A DNA stretch of 64,000 bases. It comes from Isoetes taiwanensis. Lineage: Eukaryota > Streptophyta > Lycopodiopsida > Isoetales > Isoetaceae. The notes beneath the pieces are model-generated. The model had not been told where the DNA came from. It made no database searches and worked only from the letters and a program-made list of their open reading frames with translations. Positions 34,717 to 45,654 of this stretch are shown piece after piece (positions within the stretch are counted from its first letter, which is position 1; every line of letters begins with the position of its first letter). The translations under genes and the position numbers were made by a program. Location of the stretch: positions 3,997,487 to 4,061,486 of the forward strand of contig JAJEKV010000049.1 of assembly GCA_021234155.1 (NCBI GenBank), written 5' to 3'.

Positions 34717-37700
34717 TAATGCAGATAAAGCTACTGACAGGTCTCAAAGAATTTTTATCCATTGTTTAAGCAAGATGTACGTGAGTATGTTCTACATTTG
34801 TAATACAAAGGTTTCTGTACATTATTTTTTAGCCTAGATTTATTCAAACCAGCTATAATTGCAATGGATGGTGGAATCGCTTCATCCATTAAGTTCTTTT
34901 TTCTTTTGTTGCTTTATCCATTTTCTTTTTTCTTTTGTTGCACCATAGACATATGCATCCTGACACATGCCAAAAAACAACAGCATTCGTACAGAAATAT
35001 ATAAAACAAGCTAAACAAACCACAGAAAGTGCACAATGTTTCAGACACAAACACATCAAGCTTGAGATGAAACACAGTTGAGTTCAAAGACAACTTCACA
35101 TAAACTATCATGCCTAGATAGTTGTAAAAAGATTCCTTCCAAAAAAGGCTATTCACACATGAGGATAAGATGGTTGAAGGCAGGAAGAATCGCATGATTC
35201 CCCCGTATGTCTTCGAGCATGCTACTAAAAATTCAATATAATAAAACCCTAAAAAAATGCTACAGAGAGGTGGGCAATTCCATGAACTAATCCAAGAGAA
35301 AAAGTACTAAACTAGAACCGGCGCAAAACCTCCTGAAAATCCAATAAATCCAGAGAATCTGTTCTAGAGGCCCATCTAGAGAACCTGGCTCTTAGTGGCA
35401 GCCAGAATCAGCAAGGTTTGAAGGACACGAATTATAAATCGAATATAGAAATGCAATTGTTCTGAAACCCCGCATAGCAACAGGAACCATGCAAACCCAT
35501 ATTAAATGAAACCATTATACCTTTCCCATCCATTAAAAAAAACTACAAAAGATCTTTTTACAAACCTTAATCTATGTGTTTAAAAGACACTGGCATTTAA
35601 GAACAACATATCTTTAACATGAGACATTTCTTTAGAGCATGTAGGACCAAAATCGACACTTTTGTGGGTTTTGTACATAATATTTGACTTTCTCTTCTTC
35701 TTCTTCTTCTTCTTCTTCTATTCTATTCTATTCTATTCTATTCTTAGAAAAACAAAATCTAGCATATGAAATACAGATATGAATTCCACATTCGGAATTT
35801 TTACCACACTAATTCCTATTTTGCTTAGCTTTGTACTTCACTCAAGTTTTTCCTATGTTGGATAATGCAGATAAAGCTACTGACAGGTCTCAAAGAATTT
35901 TTATCCATTGTTTAAGCAAGATGTACGTGAGTATGTTCTACATTTGTAATACAAAGGTTTCTGTACATTATTTTTTAGCCCAGATTTATTCAAACCAGCT
36001 ATAATTGCAATGGATGGTGGAATCGCTTCATCCATTAAGTTCTTTTTTCTTTTGTTGCTTCATCCATTAAGTTCTTTTTTCTTTTGTTGCACCATAGACA
36101 TATGCATCCTGACACAAGCCAAAAACAACAGCATTTGTACAGAAATATATAAAACAAGTTAAAACCACACAAAGTGCACAACGTTTCAGACACAAACACA
36201 TCAAGCTTGAGATGAAACACAGTTGAGTTCAAAGACAACTTCACATAAACTATCATGCCTAGATAGTTGTAAAAAGATTCCTTCCAAAAAAGGCTATTCA
36301 CACATGAGGATAAGATGGTTGAAGGCAGGAAGAATCGCATGATTCCCCCGTATGTCTTCGAGCATGCTACTAAAAATTCAATATAATAAAACCCTAAAAA
36401 AATGCTACAGAGAGGTGGGCAATTCCATGAACTAATCCAAGAGAAAAAGTACTAAACTAGAACCGGCGCAAAACCTCCTGAAAATCCAATAAATCCAGAG
36501 AATCTGTTCTAGAGGCCCATCTAGAGAACCTGGCTCTTAGTGGCAGCCAGAATCAGCAAGGTTTGAAGGACACGAATTATAAATCGAATATAGAAATGCA
36601 ATTGTTCTGAAACCCCGCAACAGTAACCATGCAAACCCATATTAAATGAAACCATTATACCTTTCCCATCCATTAAAAAAAACTACAAAAGATCTTTTTA
36701 CAAACCTTAATCTATGTGTTTAAAAGACACTGGCATTTAAGAACAACATATCTTTAACATGAGACATTTCTTTAGAGCATGTAGGACCAAAATCGACACT
36801 TTTGTGGGTTTTGTACATAATATTTGACTTTCTCTTCTTCTTCTTCTTCTTCTTCTTCTATTCTATTCTATTCTATTCTATTCTTAGAAAAACAAAATCT
36901 AGCATATGAAATACAGATATGAATTCCACATTCGGAATTTTTACCACACTAATTCCTATTTTGCTTAGCTTTGTACTTCACTCAAGTTTTTCCTATGTTG
37001 GATAATGCAGATAAAGCTACTGACAGGTCTCAAAGAATTTTTATCCATTGTTTAAGCAAGATGTACGTGAGTATGTTCTACATTTGTAATACAAAGGTTT
37101 CTGTACATTATTTTTTAGCCCAGATTTATTCAAACCAGCTATAATTGCAATGGATGGTGGAATCGCTTCATCCATTAAGTTCTTTTTTCTTTTGTTGCTT
37201 CATCCATTAAGTTCTTTTTTCTTTTGTTGCACCATAGACATATGCATCCTGACACAAGCCAAAAACAACAGCATTTGTACAGAAATATATAAAACAAGTT
37301 AAAACCACACAAAGTGCACAACGTTTCAGACACAAACACATCAAGCTTGAGATGAAACACAGTTGAGTTCAAAGACAACTTCACATAAACTATCATGCCT
37401 AGATAGTTGTAAAAGGCTTCCTTCCAAAAAAGGCTATTCGCACATGAGGATAAGATGGTTGAAGGCAGGAAGAATCGCATGATTCCCCCGTATGTCTTCG
37501 AGCATGCTACTAAAAATTCAATATAATAAAACCCTAAAAAAATGCTACAGAGAGGTGGGCAATTCCATGAATTAATCCAAGAGAAAAAGTTCTAAACTAG
37601 AACCGGCGCAAAACCTCCTGAAAATCCAACAAATTCCAGAGAATCTGTTCTAGAGGCCCATCTAGAGAACTTGGCTCTTAGTGGCAGCCAGAATCGGCAA

Positions 37701-37778
37701 GGTTTGAAGGACACGAATTACAAATCGAAACAATTGTTCTGAAACCCCCCAACAGTAACCATGCAAACCCATATTAAA

Positions 37779-37889
37779 TAGAATAGAATAGAATAGAATA
37801 GAATAGAATAGAATAGAATAGAATAGAATAGAATAGAATAGAATAGAATAGAATAGAATAGAATAGAATAGAATAGAATAGAATAGAAT
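37779..37889. repeat. Pentanucleotide array (GAATA)n
   Basis: About 22 uninterrupted copies of GAATA. It forms the tail of the retroposon-like insert. Confidence 0.97.
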
Positions 37890-38235
37890 ATGATTTTATC
37901 GTCCACGGAGACCAACTGGCCTATGGGACCCAAGTACAAAGAGAGAGCAGCAGGCGTATTACTACCAGGATTAAAAAACCCCCGCCCCGAAGGGTTTTCG
38001 GAGGAAAAACCTTAGTAGCAATAAGGATCTTTCGACATACCGCATGCTTATATACATAATCACAAGTACAGCTGAGGTTAATGTCGGACAGGGGGGCATA
38101 ACTGAGTCCGCGTATCCATTACCTCCCGGAGGTACGATCCCAACAAGCCTACAGAGGCCGTGCTCAGTAGCTCATGCAAGGCCTGATGGGGCACAACTAA
38201 CCGAGCATACCGAGCCCGATAGAATAGAAAAAACT
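37779..38235 (-). mobile_element. Retroposon-like insert with pentanucleotide tail
   Basis: Read on the minus strand, the insert starts after ttttctattctat with cgggctcggtatgctc. It has pol III-like words gagctactgag and ggatcgtacc about 33 bp apart, and ends ctccgtggacgataaaatca followed by about 22 copies of TATTC (37779-37889). Unit 1 and unit 2 of the host tandem repeat lack it. The same 3' end with a TCTTA tail occurs at 55606-55762. A tRNA-related SINE or a short LINE 3' end are both possible. Confidence 0.6.
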
Positions 38236-38505
38236 AAAAAATATCTTTTTACAAACCTTAATCTATGTGTTTAAAAGACACTGGCATTTAAGAACAACAT
38301 ATCTTTAACATGAGACGTTTCTTTAGAGCATGTAGGACCAAAATCGACGCTTTTGTGGGTTTTGTACATAATATTTGACTTTCTCTTAGAAAAACAAAAT
38401 CTAGCATATGAAATACAGATATGAATTCCACATTCGGAATTTTTACCACACCAATTCCTATTTTGCTTAGCTTTGTACTTCACTCAAGTTTTTCCTATGT
38501 TGGAT

Positions 38506-39227
38506 GGATTCTAAAGGGTTAACATTGTTAAAGAGAGAGTTGGATATACGTCAATGGTAATTGTAACATCTATATTATCTAGAAAATGATATGATCTATT
38601 GTTTCAATGATGCATGTTATTTCAATCAAGTACACAAACGCAAACGTTAATAATTAGTAAGACAGCAGAATGAAAAAAATTGGTTGAGAAATCATTTTGA
38701 TTAAATCAAGAAGTTACCAACTTGCTTGTCTTATACACAACTTTTTCTTTCTATGGGATGGTTCTTATACGCGTTTGGAGATGGACTTGAAACCACGTTT
38801 CTCAACATTGGATTGGACTTACATGACTTGCTAGACGTGGCATTTCCTGATGTTTCAGTGAATGATAGAAGTGTGTCCCATGGGGTGCAAAGGGCAATCC
38901 TTATGCCACTAATGTAGACGAAGTAAAGAAGAGTGGTTGCCTGCTGCATCGATCGATTATTACAGTGTTGATCGAGCTGTTGATGAGAATGACGTATGGG
39001 TCTATCCTATTGAATTTTGAATGCACATTCCATATATTTAATCTGCTGCCATTGCCATTACAGGATTGTGTAAGTCCTATTGCTAGGCACTTGAGGAGCA
39101 CCGGTAATTCCCAATTCATATCGAAAAGAAAAATACCAAGCCATGAAACTTGGAAAGGAAAAAATCTAATTTATGGATGCCAATTAAGCAGTTGCACACA
39201 TAGAGAATACTTTATTAACATGCAGGA
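38506..39227. other. Unassigned sequence between tandem array and R1
   Basis: Short overlapping frames on both strands (for example 38726-38917) show no recognisable motif. Confidence 0.4.
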
Positions 39228-39520
39228 ATATGTAGCATTATAACAGGGGGTTTTTTTTGTGATTTTATACGCTTTTTGGCATGGTTTTCATATGATTTCA
39301 TGGGCGTATTGCACGAGGCATACTAATCAGTACATCTAGAGTGCACCAAGTTTTTGCATGCAATTTGTGCAATTTTTATCTCATCCTCCTCAATGGTTAA
39401 GATCAGAGGGCTTACAAAGAAAGCCCTCTTTTAATTCAAAAAGATCCAAGGGCTTATAATAAAAGCCCTTTTCTCATGAGATTCGATCTGACCCGTAATT
39501 AGGGCACGGTTAGGGTTTGT
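39228..39520 (+). repeat. Dispersed repeat R1, copy 4 (outer end at left)
   Basis: The copy starts ATATGTAGCATTATAACAGG and continues through ctagagtgcacc, gcatgcaatttgtgcaattt, paired agggcttac / aaagccctt words and gttagggtttgtgg. P450-like exon sequence lies about 0.7-1.2 kb inside this end. Confidence 0.8.
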
Positions 39521-40152
39521 GGCGATTCTAATCGTGGTGTTGCACCCTCGGGTGTTCCATCGGGTGGTCCTTCCGCAGAAGTTTTTGCGGTGTTTTTGAA
39601 GCGGTTCGATCCAAGGGGGTAGGTCAGTTCCCCCTTTTTATTTTTCCATTCAGGTGTATTCCTGCAGGGATTTCTTCATGGGTCAGCACCAGGTAGATTT
39701 TTCTGCAGAAGTTTCTTCGGGGTCAGCTCCAATTGTTTCAGGGACGAGCTAATCGATCTGTCATGGAGCTCAAATTGCGCATGTGGGCAAGCCAAATCAA
39801 GCAGCAAATGGGCACGAAAGAGGATTTGCTAAAAGTAAGACTAAAGATTTGTGACTGTTGAATATTTACAGATCATGCAGGATCTGGGTTTTATTTAAGA
39901 ATCTGAACTGGTTCTCATTATGATGGGGATTTGAGATGCTTAAACTGAACGGCTTGTTTCCGACACTTCACCCAAATTCCTAATCTCAGATGCTTTATTC
40001 ATGGGCCCAATACTTAAATCTTGCTATCCGATCAGAGCCCGGATACTTAAGCATGCGCCCGGATGAGGTTGGACAAACCAAGTCCGGTCGAGCACAAATA
40101 CCGTATTGATCTGATGTTGCAGGAGTATGTGGAGCATGAAGCTATTGCCATC

Positions 40153-40780
40153 ATGTGAAAGCTCTTGCTTCTTGTTACCTTTTTGTTGATGCGAAGATTG
40201 GGGCAGCTGCTGGCTCTTTGGATTAAGGGAAATCGCTTACCAGGACCCCCCATTTGTCTTCTCCGGAGGTCTAAGATAAAAAATCTTTCAGGTTGGTCCC
40301 TCCCCTTTCTTAATTACAAGTGGACTCACAAAATGCATCTTCTTTCGCTGTGGTTCTCAATTTAAGAGATAAATGTGAACTCGCCTCGAAGTTGTTCTTC
40401 CCGACTCAAGAAGGCAAAGGCACAAAGATAAGGCAAAGCTCGTCTCGAATTGTTCTTCTGACTAAGTAATTACACTGGCTAGAGCGAGGACCAAGCACTG
40501 GCCGAGGAGTAAAATAAGAGCTTCAAGTTTATTAATTAACATAGTTTAACTTGTTAAATTGTTTTATTCATGGAGCAAGCTTCTTGAATTGTTTTCCATT
40601 TTGTAACAACGGTTCAGGCTCTTAATGTCATTTCAAATGACAAAAGTTGGTGTCCATGCTTGGTTTTTCATTGTATGCAGTTTATCTTGCACAAGGAATA
40701 TGGGTCAATAGTACGAGTATGGCTTGGCCCTACCACTCTTCTTGTTTCAGTCAAAGACCACAAGATCGTTAGGGAAGAGC
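40153..40780 (+). pseudogene. Cytochrome P450 N-terminal fragment with intron
   Basis: P450s are membrane-anchored monooxygenases. Block 1 (about 40153-40291) reads KLLLLVTFLLMRRLGQLLAL, a hydrophobic anchor, followed by WIKGNRLPGPP, the proline-rich hinge. It ends at tcag before gttggt. Block 2 starts after tgcag at 40678 with FILHKEYGSIVRVWLGP and TLLVSVKDHKIVRE, the conserved first beta-sheet region. The two blocks join in frame across a GT-AG intron of about 386 bp. Everything after residue 80 or so (I-helix, ExxR, heme Cys loop) is absent, and a stop lies just before block 1. The clan cannot be told. Confidence 0.65.
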
Positions 40781-41019
40781 AAGCGACCGTAATCAAGTTT
40801 CGCACAAAACACTTGATCTTGTTTTTGGAAGGCATTGCCTTCCCAACCCTTGTTCCTAGTTGGCTTTTCGGTTTTCGCTTTGGTTGCACCATGCCCAGCA
40901 GGTTGCAAACTCGTGTGCGGATTTGTTGGCTGCGTAATCAAAGGTCCGGTGCCCTTAGTTTTTTTAAGGGCAGTGACTAAACTAGAAAGACATTAAACTA
41001 GAAAGACATCAATGTCTGA

Positions 41020-42584
41020 GCGACATCAGCAAGAGGTATATCTGCAACCTCGTCAAACATGGGATCTCAGGATATGCACAACAGCAGGAAGGCTACTCTA
41101 AAGATCGCTGTGCTTTGCAGTTCTTTGAGAACATGCAACGGGAGGGCATAATGCTAGACCAGATAACACCCTTAGGGCAGGGAGAGAACATCCATGAACT
41201 TATTATTGGACGGAAGTTTTAGGTGAACATTGTCCTTGGGAATAAACTTTGATAGGTATTCCAAGTGTGCAAGCTTAGAGGATGCAGAGAGAGCTTTTTG
41301 ACAAGTTGTTGGATAGAGATATAGTGTTATGGATTCATAGTGTTTCAGCACACACACATGAGCACTTTATGTGCCTTCACAAATAGCAAATGCTTTTATT
41401 AATAGGCCGTTGGTAGTGGAGACAAATTTTTGGAACTCCCAAGTAATGGCAAATGTCGTTGTCATTAGTTTTACTAAACTGCTGTTCATACGAGTAGGTT
41501 GTTTAACGATTTAGGCCCTTAAAGTTTATCTACGTTTGCTTTTGTTAGGGCCCAAAATTTTTTTTAATATAGCAATCAACACACAACTACCATTAACATT
41601 ATTAACACAAACCATTGCATTTAACACATTTAAATTAAAATCCCCCTTAAACCCCCTTTGGTTTGGGTGCATATTCACACGGGGGGTTACGTAGGGCAGC
41701 GAGAGCCCCAAAAAATTTACAATACATGTACAAAATTTTCACCATTGAGTACATTCTCTCAAACCTTATAGTATTTTGCAAACTTTAATATACAGTATAC
41801 AAAAACTTGTACATGCATACCCCACAAACGAGGATCGCTATGTACGGTCCAGATCTTGGAATAAAGGGTAAATATGCCCATCCGACAGCCTCTCAAGGTC
41901 CTGAGTAACCCCCCCGGTGAATATGCACCCAAACCAAAGGGGGTTTAAGGGGGATTTTAATTTAAATGTGTTAAATGCAATGGTTTGTGTTAATAATGTT
42001 AATGGTAGTTGTGTGTTGATTGCTATATTAAAAAATTTTTTGGACCCTTCGGGCCCTAACAAAAGCAAACGTAGATAAACTTTAAGGGCCTAAATCGTTA
42101 AACAACCTACTCGTATGAACAGCAGTTTAGTAAAACTAATGACAACGACATTTGCCATTACTTGGGAGTTCCAAAAATTTGTCTCCACTACCAACGGCCT
42201 ATTAATAAAAGCATTTGCTATTTGTGAAGGCACATAAAGTGCTCATGTGTGTGTGCTGAAACACTATGAATCCATAACACTATATCTCTATCCAACAACT
42301 TGTCAAAAAGCTCTCTCTGCATCCTCTAAGCTTGCACACTTGGAATACCTATCAAAGTTTATTCCCAAGGACAATGTTCACCTAAAACTTCCGTCCAATA
42401 ATAAGTTCATGGATGTTCTCTCCCTGCCCTAAGGGTGTTATCTGGTCTAGCATTATGCCCTCCCGTTGCATGTTCTCAAAGAACTGCAAAGCACAGCGAT
42501 CTTTAGAGTAGCCTTCCTGCTGTTGTGCATATCCTGAGATCCCATGTTTGACGAGGTTGCAGATATACCTCTTGCTGATGTCGC
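41020..42584. repeat. Giant inverted repeat (palindrome) centred on a MITE
   Basis: Left arm 41020-41553 and right arm 42051-42584 are reverse complements with no mismatch that I could find. Beyond them the inverted termini of the enclosed MITE extend the symmetry to about 41680/41915, leaving a loop of about 240 bp. Mirrored pairs sum to 83604 at every point checked outside the MITE. The arms carry a degraded PPR motif (HGISGYAQQQEGYSKDRC, then ALQFFENMQREGIMLDQIT) on the plus strand at left and on the minus strand at right. Confidence 0.95.
41549..42055. mobile_element. Foldback MITE family F, copy 3
   Basis: Inverted termini of about 120 bp (with ttaacacaaaccattgcatt and cccccttaaaccccctttgg) surround a core containing gttacgtagggcagcgagag and aggatcgctatgtacggtcc. 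The left end has lost about nine bases of the gggcccgaagggtcc terminal palindrome kept at the right end. The MITE sits exactly in the middle of the 1.56 kb palindrome. Confidence 0.85.
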
Positions 42585-42689
42585 AAACAACAGAATAGAA
42601 AGACCTGGATAAAGAAAGTACCAAGCATGAATTAGATGTTGATGCAGAAGGCATTAAGCCTTCATGGATAAAGCCCCCATGGATTAGCA

Positions 42690-42845
42690 TGGATAAAGCC
42701 CTTCATAGAGGAAATTTTCAAGGCACCCCAATTGGGGTTATAACATCAATCTGGCCATAACTGCAATTGGAAAGCTCATGTTCATCCAATTCTCAGAGCT
42801 TGTCAACGATTACTACAACAATGGATTGCCTTCAAATCTCAGCGG
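42690..42845 (+). pseudogene. PAL: PAL fragment (copy 2) joined to a gypsy element
   Basis: The frame reads [16 protein letters not shown], then [20 protein letters not shown] with the S-x-M-D-N-T-x-L segment damaged by a small deletion. It breaks at SNLSG and passes without spacer into [17 protein letters not shown], which belongs to the gypsy. Its upstream break lies at the same PAL codons as copies 1 and 4 (the DKALHGGNF block). Confidence 0.88.
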
Positions 42846-42997
42846 CAACGCAAATGTTGGCAAGCAGGACAAGAAGCAAGTCAGCTTCAAGGAGCAAGGA
42901 GGTGGTTCCAACTACTCAAAGGAAGTCAAGCAGTTCTTACAGTCCATCCCTAGGGAGAAGAGGCAGGAATGTATTGAAAAGCAGATTGTGCTTCAGG

Positions 42998-43246
42998 CCC
43001 GGGGGTTTCACCTACTATAAAGGTGATACGCCACGTGCGTTAATGGGGTCAGCAAAAAACCCTCCGTATACACCTTGTCCAACCTTCTAAACGCCCCTTC
43101 CCGTATACATATTACACTGGATTCCCCCCCAGAAAACCCCCTAGCCAAGCCCCTATCCGTATTTATACATACGGTTTAGGGTTAAAAAAGATCCACCCCT
43201 TTCACTCACATGGTATATACGCCTTAAACTATGTGACATCCCCGGG
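42998..43246. mobile_element. hAT-like MITE nested in gypsy gag
   Basis: The element is bounded by perfect GCTTCAGG direct repeats (42990-42997 and 43247-43254). It starts CCCGGGGGTTTCACCTA, and its far end reversed reads CCCGGGGATGTCACATA, giving imperfect inverted termini of 17 bp. An 8-bp duplication points to the hAT superfamily. Interior words (aatggggtcagcaaaaaacc, aaccccct, cgtataca) recur in diverged form at 47538-47660 and inverted at about 54560-54736. No coding capacity. Confidence 0.85.
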
Positions 43247-43383
43247 GCTTCAGGTGCTTCTAGCCAGGACATCGGACACATAATTGCCCATTTGTGATAA
43301 ATGTGGCGTTAGCAAAGATGGGATGGGAGACACCCACAGATATCGACGAAGAAGATGCTCCCGACTACATCTAGGGTGAGTGA

Positions 43384-44004
43384 CACATCTTTGCCGCTAT
43401 TGATTCCGAGAATGCTGAGAGTCAGTATCAAGTCATTTCCACGACTGGGAAGGCCCAAGCCAAGTCCTTCATAGTGTTGATAGATACAGGGAGTACCCAC
43501 AATTTTGCTTCGCCCAGGATGGTACAGACGTTGAAGCTGAAGCCTTTGAACTCCAAGCCTAGGCCGGTTGTGTTGGCAAGTGGGGCGATCCGACACATAG
43601 CAGGAATGAGGATCAACTTCAACATAGACTTGTCAGGTATCAATGTTGGATTGGGAGCAGAAGTGATGAACATCGGCAAGTACGACTTGATCATAGGCAT
43701 GGAATACCTTGGACCGGCTGGACCCGTGATTAATTGTGGGAAGCGGAAAGTGACCTTAACAATGCCAGAAGGCAAGGTCATTGAGATAACAGGTAAAGAA
43801 GTCACCCCAATCATGCAATGCATGTCTAGTAAGAAGTTACTTAACTGCATAAGGAAGGAGCAAGTGGCCTATGTCTTTAAATTCAAAGTTGATGAGCAGG
43901 AGACAGAGGAAGAAAAAGAGGCCAAAGCATTGAGCAAGCTCCTAAAGCCTATAGCAAAGTTGGTGAAGGAATTCCATGATTTGTTTCCAGATGAGATTAA
44001 GTAA
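43384..44004 (+). pseudogene. Gypsy aspartic protease region
   Basis: The frame reads FIVLIDTGSTHNFASPRMVQ (D-T-G-S active site), VVLASGAIRHIAGMRINF, and YDLIIGMEYLGPAGPVI, corresponding to the D-T-G and I-I-G-M-x-W/Y-L landmarks of retropepsins in plant gypsy polyproteins. It continues into the connection KLLKPIAKLVKEFHDLFPDE, ahead of a stop at 44002, after which the RT frame begins. Confidence 0.92.
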
Positions 44005-44800
44005 CTTCCACCTTATAGAGGAGTCGAGTGTGAAATAGCACTTGAGCCAGGGACTAAGCCAACAAGCAAGGCGCCCTACAGGATATCAACCCAGGAGTTG
44101 ACGGAATTGAAGAAGCAATTGCAAGAGTTGCTAGACCTAGGGTTTATAAGACCTAGTGGGAGCACCAATACTCTTCGTGAAGAAGAAGGATGGAAGTCTT
44201 AGGATGTGCATTGACTATCGTCAATTGAACAAGCACACCATCAAGAACAAGTATGCTCTACCTCAATCAGATGATTTGATGGATCAACTGCAAGGAGCAA
44301 AGGTCTTCTCCAAGATAGATTTGAGGTCAGGCTATCACCAGATCAGAATCAAGGAAGAGGACATCCATAAGTCTGCATTCAGGATGAGATATGGCCATTA
44401 TGAGTTCACAATGATGCCGTTTGGATTGTCCAATGCTCCAGCAACCTTCATGAGACTCATGAATGATGTTTTCTGCGAGTTCCTGGATGCTTTCATCATA
44501 GTTTTCTTCGATGACATCCTAATCTACAGCAAATCCTTAGAAGAGCATGTCCAGCACTTGAGAAAAGTACTCGAAAAGTTGAGGAGGCATCAGTTTTTTG
44601 CGAAGCTATCCAAGTGTCACTTCGCAACAGAAAGGGTGGAGTACTTGGGGCATGTAATCACAACGGAAGGGATTTCCAAGCGGTAATTGATTGGCCGGCA
44701 CCAAAGAACACCCATGAAGTGAGAAGCTTCCTCGGCTTAGCAGGATATTATAGGAAGTTCGTCAAGAACTTTGCAAAGGTGGCACCCCTGGGTATTTGCT
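44005..44800 (+). pseudogene. Gypsy reverse transcriptase
   Basis: RT copies the element's RNA to DNA. After [20 protein letters not shown] (past a stop) the frame shifts near 44156 into [45 protein letters not shown] (first Asp), [15 protein letters not shown], and [11 protein letters not shown], whose DD is the catalytic pair. A second shift near 44680 precedes [20 protein letters not shown]. All core RT motifs are present, but the shifts and the missing 3' half make it inactive. Confidence 0.93.
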
Positions 44801-44810
44801 GACCAACAAG

Positions 44811-45480
44811 ATTCACAACAACCCATGTCGATTTCAACGAGGTAACTATTGGACCCAAATCCTTTTCTTTAATCTATGGCATTAAGAATTTGCTGCAGGC
44901 CTATCCTAGCCAGCATCCTCTCAAAGTTCCAAAAAAGAAACCAACAAATGACTGCTTCCTATTCGAATCATATTGTGAAGTTTTGCTCCAAAAAGGCTTC
45001 CACAAAAATAAGATGTTTATTTCTTACTTTTGCTCGCAACAGAATAAAACACATTAGATAGTTTATGCCACAAAGTGCAATGAAAGACTTCTGTAACTGT
45101 GATACAAAGCTTGTAGTTATATTTGCTGGTTCATGCCACAGATCTTGAAATTGGCAAAATTATGGATAATCTTGATTTCATTTTATTATATTTCTCATTG
45201 TCTTTGTTAGATTTATGAGTTTGATCTTAAAAAGATCTACGAATGGTCTGATTACATATAAACCTGCTCAGATAAGCTTTTCTGATGCCTTGCGATAGAA
45301 GTATCCTTTGGTTTATCTTTCAAATCCGGTCAAATTTTTGTTGCAGATGTTCTTACATACCATATAGGCACATCATGAAGATGATTTGTGCCAAGATTTT
45401 GGTATGTAGTGCAAAGGCATTACATGCGTATTGCTAAAGTTTCATAAACATTGTCTTCAATCTCAGTTTCAGGTATAAGC
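44811..45480. other. Unassigned AT-rich sequence
   Basis: No retroelement or gene motif recognised after the gypsy breakpoint. Confidence 0.4.
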
Positions 45481-45654
45481 ATTTCAGAAGTATTGGCAGA
45501 CCTCTTGCAAAGGAATGTGTCGCAGACTATTCACCATGTTGTGTTGCATGTTCAAAAAGATATGCCAACAACTTGGTTTATAATAAGCAACCAAGACCCA
45601 ATTTTTTTAAAAATAAATACAATTCATTACATTCGGGCCCTTTGGTTTGTTGAT

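Larger units (their letters stand above)
34717..38505. repeat. Three-copy 1.14 kb tandem repeat
   Basis: Units start at taatgcagataaagctactg near 34717, 35863 and 37003, with spacings of 1146 and 1140 bp. They differ by few bases. Each contains a (CTT)n-(CTATT)n run (about 35695-35744 and 36835-36884) and a conserved minus frame starting MRFFLPSTILSSCVNSLFWK that I do not recognise. Unit 3 is interrupted at 37779-38235 by another element and lost its own (CTT)n-(CTATT)n run. The array ends after tttttcctatgttggat at 38505. Confidence 0.93.
42846..44810 (+). mobile_element. Ty3/gypsy element, gag end to RT, truncated at both ends
   Basis: In order: a basic gag tail ([20 protein letters not shown]), a zinc-knuckle-like block (ICDKCGVSKDG), protease, and reverse transcriptase to [15 protein letters not shown], where it ends near 44810 in a damaged RNase H word. 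RNase H, integrase and both LTRs are missing. A 249-bp MITE with an 8-bp target duplication sits in gag. The wording differs from the minus-strand gypsy at 28.5-30.6 kb; with no domain overlap I cannot say whether they are one family. Confidence 0.9.

Noticed and set aside
35695-35744. Possible CRISPR-like or regulatory short repeats
   Set aside because: Plain CTT and CTATT microsatellites inside a larger tandem unit, without spacers.
37718-37939. Minus-strand ORF of 73 residues
   Set aside because: Most of it is the translation of the pentanucleotide array (repeated FYSIL); not a gene.
31020-39520. R1 copies as the two ends of a single element spanning 34185-39228
   Set aside because: The copies face outward relative to that interval, so they would be the inner borders of two different elements, not one pair of termini.
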